A DNA stretch of 64,000 nt, taken from Gallionella sp. (GTDB lineage Bacteria; Pseudomonadota; Gammaproteobacteria; Burkholderiales; Gallionellaceae). Position numbers and translations under genes: made by a program. Shown here one piece after another: positions 59,353-64,000 of the stretch (position 1 is the first letter of the stretch; each line of letters starts with the position of its first letter). The notes below the pieces were generated by a model, which saw only the letters and a list, made by a program, of their open reading frames with translations, was not told the DNA's origin and did no database searches. The stretch is from positions 1 to 64,000 of the forward strand of contig JAQTTY010000002.1 of NCBI GenBank assembly GCA_028710525.1, read 5' to 3'.

Positions 59353-60629
59353 AATCGCGACTGAGTCTTTTGAGTCGGGCTTTCCTGCTCATCGTTGTCC
59401 TCATCCTCTTATCCCTATACGCCTCGCTCTCCATCTTCCGTCATGTGCAGGAAAAGCCGCGCGTGCAGCAGATGGCGCAATTGGTGGCTACGGTGGTCAA
59501 CCTTACCCGCGCTGCTGTGCTCTCTGCGGCACCGGAATGGCGTGGAGCGTTGCTGGAGGAGCTCGCCGAAGCAGAAGGGCTGGAAGTGCAGATGGCAGAA
59601 GCTAGCGATGTGCTCGAACCTTTGCCCGATCACCCCCCCGAATTACAGATGATGGCGGCTCAGGTGCGCGAGCGTCTTGGTGCAGGCACGCGCTTCGCTG
59701 CCGAACGTAACGGCGTTGCCGCGATGTGGGTGAGCTTCTTTATCGGTGAAGAAGAGTTCTGGATCGCCGTGCCTAGCGAACGTATGCAGCATCCGCTCTC
59801 GCATCAGTTGCTGATGTGGGGCGGGGTGGTGTTGCTGTTGGCACTGATAGGCGCATACCTTATCGCGCGCCAAGTCGTACGACCCCTGCAGCGCCTTGCG
59901 CTTGCTGCTCAGGTCTTGGGAAAAGGCACGGTGCCGCAAGCTTTGCCCGAAGACGGAGCGCGCGAGATCGCAGCGGTTTCGCGTGCCTTCAATCAGATGT
60001 CAAACGACCTTGCCGCCAATGAGCGTGAGCGCACGCTGGTGTTGGCGGGCATCTCGCATGATTTGCGCACACCGCTGACACGGGTGCGTCTGGCCGCAGA
60101 GATGAGCGGAGATGACAGTCTGCGAGATGGCTTGATCGCGGATGTGGAGCAGATGGATGAAGTCATCCAGCAGTTCCTCGATTATGCGCGACTGGACGAG
60201 AGCGAAGCGTGTGTCGCTACCGATGTGAGCGCACTGGTGCAGGAAGTCGTGCAACGTTACGCCAGCCATGTGCCGCAGTTAGAGATTCAAGCAGGTGTAC
60301 ACGCAGAACTTAGACCGCAGCTACTCAAGCGCGCCTTAGCCAATCTGCTGGATAACGCCGTCAAGTATGGCGCCGGCGAAATCAAGATCAGCTTGAAACA
60401 AGATGCAGACCATGTGCTGCTATCGGTGGAGGACAACGGTACGGGCATCCCAGCTGCGCAACGCGACTACGCCAAACGGCCTTTTATCCGTTTGCAAGAA
60501 GCACGCAGTGATAACAGTGGTGCAGGATTGGGACTGGCCATCGTCGAGCGCGTCGCCAAGATGCATGGCGGCGAATTGCGTTTGACGGAGAGTGAGATGG
60601 GCGGCTTGCTGGCTATGTTGGTGTTGTAG
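59349..60629 (+). CDS. envZ: Osmosensor histidine kinase EnvZ
   Basis: 426 residues: TM1 about 10-30, periplasmic domain, TM2 about 160-180, HAMP, HisKA with [20 protein letters not shown] (nearly the E. coli EnvZ sequence), HATPase with NLLDNAVKYG, DNGTGIP, GAGLGLAIVERV. Its last 17 nt overlap tail-to-tail with the helicase gene on the other strand. Confidence 0.93.
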   Translation: MKSRLSLLSRAFLLIVVLILLSLYASLSIFRHVQEKPRVQQMAQLVATVVNLTRAAVLSAAPEWRGALLEELAEAEGLEVQMAEASDVLEPLPDHPPELQMMAAQVRERLGAGTRFAAERNGVAAMWVSFFIGEEEFWIAVPSERMQHPLSHQLLMWGGVVLLLALIGAYLIARQVVRPLQRLALAAQVLGKGTVPQALPEDGAREIAAVSRAFNQMSNDLAANERERTLVLAGISHDLRTPLTRVRLAAEMSGDDSLRDGLIADVEQMDEVIQQFLDYARLDESEACVATDVSALVQEVVQRYASHVPQLEIQAGVHAELRPQLLKRALANLLDNAVKYGAGEIKISLKQDADHVLLSVEDNGTGIPAAQRDYAKRPFIRLQEARSDNSGAGLGLAIVERVAKMHGGELRLTESEMGGLLAMLVL

Positions 60630-62556
60630 TCGGTGTTGGGTGGAAGAACGCTACCGCTTCTGCTTCCACGCGGGTGCGCTTCATCGGTGGCAGGCTTTGC
60701 CAGATGCGTTTGCCATAGGGCTTGGTGATGAGGCGCGGGTCGCAGATCATCAATACGCCTCGATCGTTCTCATCGCGTATCAATCGTCCCGCCCCTTGCT
60801 TGAGCGTGATGATGGTGCGCGGTAACTGATACTCCATAAAGGCGTTGCGTCCCTGCTTGCTGATCTGTGCGATGCGCGCCGCCAGCACAGGATCATCGGG
60901 CGGCGCGAACGGCAGCTTGTCTATGATGACCAGCGACAGCGCATCGCCGCGCACGTCCACCCCTTCCCAGAACGACTGACTGCCCAGCAGCACGGCATTG
61001 CCCAAGGTGCGGAAGCGTTCCAGCAATTCATTGCGCGAGCCTTCGCCCTGCAACAGCAGCGGATACTTCCAGCCGCGCAGATCGAATTCGGCCAGCAAGA
61101 TTTCGTGCGCGCGCTGCATGGCGCGCAAGCTGGTGAACAACAGAAAAGCGCGGCCTTGACTGGCTTCCAGCATAGGCAGTGCCGCACGCACCACCGCCTC
61201 GGTGTATTCGAAACTGTTTGGGTCGGGCAGATTGCTGGGCACGTACAGCAGCCCCTGCTCGGGATAGTTGAAAGGGCTATCCCAGCACGCGGTCTTCGCC
61301 TTGAGCAAGCCCATCTCCGATTGGTAGTGCGTGAAATCCTGCTTCACCGCCAAAGTCGCCGAGGTGAATATCCAAGCGCGTTGCGAGCCGCCGATCTGCT
61401 TCTCGAATATCTCCGCGATGGACAGCGGCGTGGTGTTGAGTTGCATAGCGTGATGGAAGACTTCCAGCCAGCGCACTTGCTCGCTATCGTCGTTGCTCTG
61501 CCAATTGTCGAACTGCTGCGTGAGAGTTTGCGCACGCTGCCAGCAGTTCTCCAGCCCTTCGCTACGCTCGGCTTGTTTCTCCAATACCATGCTGAGTTGT
61601 TTGAGTTTTTCGCCCAACACTTTTGCCGCCTTGGGCCAGTCTTTGAAATCCTCCAGCGCGGTGATCGGTAAACGACCTTCCTTCTTGAACACCAGGCGCA
61701 AGTCGCGCGCGGCTTTGTCCAGTTCGTCACAGGAAGCGGGCAGTGGCGCAAAACCTTTGGCCGAGGTCAGCGCCTCGATGCGGGTATCGCGCACTAGATC
61801 GAGTATCTGCGAGGTGGAGATGTTTTCGCCGAAAAATAGGCTGGCGGTCTCGGGCAACTGATGTGCCTCATCGAAGATCACCGTGTTGCAGGTGGGCAGC
61901 AACTCGGCCACACCCTCGTCACGCAACATCACATCGGCGAAGAATAGATGATGGTTCACCACCACGATATCGGCCTGCATCGCCTCGGTGCGCGCCTTCA
62001 ATACAAAGCATTCTTTGTGGTTAGGGCATTCTTGGCCCAGACAGTTGTCACGCGTGGACGTGACGTTCATCCAGATGGGCGCATTCTCAGGCACATCGGC
62101 CACGCCGCTCTTGTCGCCTGAATCGCTGACCTTGGCGTATTTCTTGATCTTGTCCAGATGCTTGAGGTCTTCGCGCGTAGCGAAGCGACCATCACTCAGC
62201 GCGCGTTCCAGATGATAGTGGCACACATAGTTGGAGCGACCTTTGAGCAATGCGATGGATACGGGTGCCTTGAGCGCATCGCGCACCCGTGGCAAGTCCT
62301 TTTGAAACAGTTGGTCCTGCAAATTCTTGGTGCCAGTCGAAATGATGACCTTGCCGCCGTTGATTAGCGCAGGCACCAGATATGCAAAGGTCTTACCCGT
62401 TCCCGTCCCTGCCTCAGCTACCAATATCGAGTTGTCGCGTATCGCTTCCGCCACCGCCAAAGCCATTTCGCGCTGCTGCGCGCGCGGCCGAAAACTATCG
62501 ACTTCGGTAGAGAGCGGGCTTAGCTCGGAGAAAAAACGTTCGACTTCTATGGACAC
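60613..62556 (-). CDS. yoaA: ATP-dependent DNA helicase, DinG/YoaA family
   Basis: 647 residues, Rad3/XPD-like SF2 helicase. Motif I AEAGTGTGKTFAYLVPAL, four cysteines of an Fe-S cluster (YVCHYHLE..., CLGQECPNHKECF), motif II DEAHQLPE, motif III TSATLA, motif VI QGAGRLIR. Role in DNA repair (YoaA type). A C-terminal Pro/Thr tail (PTPTTTPT) lies in the region overlapping envZ. Confidence 0.92.
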   Translation of the reverse strand: MSIEVERFFSELSPLSTEVDSFRPRAQQREMALAVAEAIRDNSILVAEAGTGTGKTFAYLVPALINGGKVIISTGTKNLQDQLFQKDLPRVRDALKAPVSIALLKGRSNYVCHYHLERALSDGRFATREDLKHLDKIKKYAKVSDSGDKSGVADVPENAPIWMNVTSTRDNCLGQECPNHKECFVLKARTEAMQADIVVVNHHLFFADVMLRDEGVAELLPTCNTVIFDEAHQLPETASLFFGENISTSQILDLVRDTRIEALTSAKGFAPLPASCDELDKAARDLRLVFKKEGRLPITALEDFKDWPKAAKVLGEKLKQLSMVLEKQAERSEGLENCWQRAQTLTQQFDNWQSNDDSEQVRWLEVFHHAMQLNTTPLSIAEIFEKQIGGSQRAWIFTSATLAVKQDFTHYQSEMGLLKAKTACWDSPFNYPEQGLLYVPSNLPDPNSFEYTEAVVRAALPMLEASQGRAFLLFTSLRAMQRAHEILLAEFDLRGWKYPLLLQGEGSRNELLERFRTLGNAVLLGSQSFWEGVDVRGDALSLVIIDKLPFAPPDDPVLAARIAQISKQGRNAFMEYQLPRTIITLKQGAGRLIRDENDRGVLMICDPRLITKPYGKRIWQSLPPMKRTRVEAEAVAFFHPTPTTTPT

Positions 62557-62730
62557 GATGAGAATTATCTAGGCCTACGGCGTGATGGATTATGAGGGGA
62601 GGGGCGACTATAGTGCGGGGGCAATTTTACGCTAGGGTGTGTTGCAAAAGCGAAGTTTTCGAATAATGGAGATTAGTAAACTACTCTTCATGATAATTTT
62701 CATTGTAAGTACTCTAAAGAGAAGATAGCT

Positions 62731-63339
62731 ATGTTAATTGACTGCCATGTTTGCAACTCGAAAGTGGATGCTGAAATCATTGGGAAGCACAATAATCTTG
62801 ATTTTTTTGCTACGAGTACATTTCTGCTTAACTGTCCAGCTTGCCATACGGCATTAATAGCTGAGTTATACGAGGACTTGGACGAAGGGAAATCGACATG
62901 GTCACAACCAGTTCGAGTTTACCCCAAGCCAAAACGCTTACTTGGTGCTGACATACCTCCAATAGTGAAAAATTCAATTGATGAAGCCGAAAGATGTATG
63001 CAGGCTGGGGCGTATTTGGCTGCTACAGCTATGTGTGGGCGTGCTCTTGAAGCAATATGTCGTTACTTCAAAACTAAAGACAACTATTTGGGTGGCGGGC
63101 TAAAGGAACTTCGTGACACTGGCGTTATTGATGCAAAGCTCTATCAATGGGGAGAGGAGCTAAGGGATCAACGTAATAATGCAGCACACGCTACTGACAC
63201 AGAAATATCCCATCAAGATGCCAATGATGTAGTTACATTCACTTATGCGATTATTGATTATGTTTTTTTGCTGGCGCAAAAATTCGAGAGGTTTCAGGTA
63301 AGAAAACTTGAACGCTCCAAATCAAAAATAAAAGTATAG
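62731..63339 (+). CDS. DUF4145 protein with zinc ribbon and HEPN-like domain
   Basis: 202 residues. N-terminal zinc ribbon with CHVC (Cys5/8) and CPAC (Cys35/38), then a DUF4145 helical domain (AERCMQAGAYLAATAMCGRALEAIC...) with QRNNAAHA, the R-x4-H (Arg148/His153) of the HEPN superfamily. DUF4145 proteins occur in defence islands and next to restriction genes. The gene is AT-rich compared with its neighbours, so probably acquired. Possible RNase, not shown. Confidence 0.85.
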   Translation: MLIDCHVCNSKVDAEIIGKHNNLDFFATSTFLLNCPACHTALIAELYEDLDEGKSTWSQPVRVYPKPKRLLGADIPPIVKNSIDEAERCMQAGAYLAATAMCGRALEAICRYFKTKDNYLGGGLKELRDTGVIDAKLYQWGEELRDQRNNAAHATDTEISHQDANDVVTFTYAIIDYVFLLAQKFERFQVRKLERSKSKIKV

Positions 63340-63441
63340 TCATGAAAGTTTAAGCGCGGTAGGTGTGCAGATTTCCTTGCTACGCGGCAATAATACAATC
63401 GGTGTGTAGGTAAGCCTGCCCGCCCTAAAAAAACACAAACA

Positions 63442-63897
63442 ATGCAAATTTATGTCGATGCCGATGCCTGTCCCAAGGTCATCAAAGAAGTGTTGTTCCG
63501 TGCAGCGGAGCGTTTGCAGATTGGGCTGACGCTGGTCGCTAACAAGTTGCTGCACCATCCTCCTTCACAAGTGATACGTTCCTTGCAAGTGCCAGCAGGT
63601 TTCGATGTGGCGGATAACAAGATTGTCGAGATGGTAGAGGCGGGGGACTTAGTCATTACGGCTGATATTCCGCTGGCTGCCGAGGTCATTGCTAAGGGTG
63701 GCTTGGTGCTGGATCCGCGTGGTGAGTTCTATACCAAGGACACGATACAAGAGCGGCTGACCATGCGTAACTTTATGGAGACCTTGCGTAGCAGTGGGGT
63801 GGAGACGGGCGGGCCGCCTAGTTTCAGTCAGCGTGATAGTCAGAATTTCGCCAAGCAGCTGGATAAGTTCTTAGCCAAGCAGGTGAAGCGAGTTTGA
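63442..63897 (+). CDS. yaiI: YaiI/YqxD family protein (UPF0178)
   Basis: 151 residues, full-length UPF0178: [18 protein letters not shown] start (PIN-like fold with Asp cluster), [38 protein letters not shown]. The family is related to PIN-like NYN nucleases; role unknown. Confidence 0.93.
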   Translation: MQIYVDADACPKVIKEVLFRAAERLQIGLTLVANKLLHHPPSQVIRSLQVPAGFDVADNKIVEMVEAGDLVITADIPLAAEVIAKGGLVLDPRGEFYTKDTIQERLTMRNFMETLRSSGVETGGPPSFSQRDSQNFAKQLDKFLAKQVKRV

Positions 63898-63949
63898 GGC
63901 TTATATAGGTATTTCCGACAGCGCCGCCCCAGCCTGTTAAACTGCGGAC

Positions 63950-64000
63950 ATGAATACCATACTCAACTACCTGAAATTGAACGGCGAGAAGTTTGACGCA
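63950..64000 (+). CDS. Partial CDS at right edge, 17 codons
   Basis: ATG at 63950 opens MNTILNYLKLNGEKFDA, running off the window. It looks like the first helix of a small winged-helix protein, but only 17 residues are visible. No strong ribosome binding site. Confidence 0.35.
   Translation, partial: MNTILNYLKLNGEKFDA

Noticed and set aside
1-64000. CRISPR array or intact insertion sequence
   Set aside because: The repeats seen are palindromic REP-type or the 54-bp element, without regular spacers; no transposase gene was found.

Overview
The window looks like chromosomal DNA of a betaproteobacterium, most plausibly of the Nitrosomonadales/Gallionellaceae type. Evidence: roughly 50-55% GC housekeeping genes; the divergent bamD/rluD pair followed by pgeF; dapA-bamC; feoAB; mnmH/selD; ompR/envZ; and a very dense set of c-di-GMP, PAS and hemerythrin signalling proteins of the kind seen in redox-sensing iron and sulfur bacteria. 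The taxon is inferred from gene content only. No rRNA, CRISPR array, intact insertion sequence or canonical tRNA was seen.

Layout. 1-9.9 kb: a clipped gene, two tandem paralogous lipoproteins, a TetR/hydrolase pair with two matching operator-like palindromes, psd, a 48-residue basic protein, a DUF559 nuclease-like gene, an RlmN/Cfr-like radical SAM gene carrying palindromic repeats inside its reading frame, and a DUF2007/cache-PAS pair. 9.9-13.7 kb: an AT-rich three-gene module (5-methylcytosine methyltransferase, GHKL/MORC-like ATPase with a C-terminal HEPN-type motif, separate HEPN-type protein), followed by a truncated methyltransferase. 14.2-15.0 kb: a repeat cluster. 15-21 kb: an esterase, secreted and ankyrin proteins, a DMT transporter, YjbQ and acylphosphatase. 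21-30 kb: a hybrid kinase/diguanylate cyclase pair, a DEDDy exonuclease, an orphan GspE/PilB-like ATPase and NfeD. 30-35 kb: ggt, a lipoprotein and mnmH/selD. 35-42 kb: a five-gene overlapping sensory operon ending in bacteriohemerythrin, then a REC-PAS-PAS-GGDEF-hemerythrin protein. 42-56 kb: feoBA, dapA-bamC-MBL hydrolase, a surface beta-propeller lipoprotein, mlaA-nudix-bamD, rluD-pgeF, ZIP, rimO. 56-64 kb: an ankyrin protein sharing its N-terminal domain with the GspE-like ATPase, a 19-residue-repeat protein, ompR/envZ, a YoaA/DinG helicase, a DUF4145 protein and yaiI.

Most striking: (i) the HEPN-type gene of the three-gene module starts inside a tRNA-like fold on the minus strand (10763-10853). 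It has a perfect 7-bp acceptor stem, D arm, 5-bp anticodon stem, T arm with TTCGA loop and encoded CCA, but a 24-nt anticodon loop that holds the Shine-Dalgarno and start codon. Because HEPN RNases of defence systems often cut tRNA anticodon loops, this suggests an unusual self-regulating or self-sensing defence module. (ii) A 54-bp stem-loop element, in three copies with compensatory stem changes, sits at equivalent points inside two different palindromic repeat families. (iii) Palindromic repeats are tolerated in frame in a conserved radical SAM gene.
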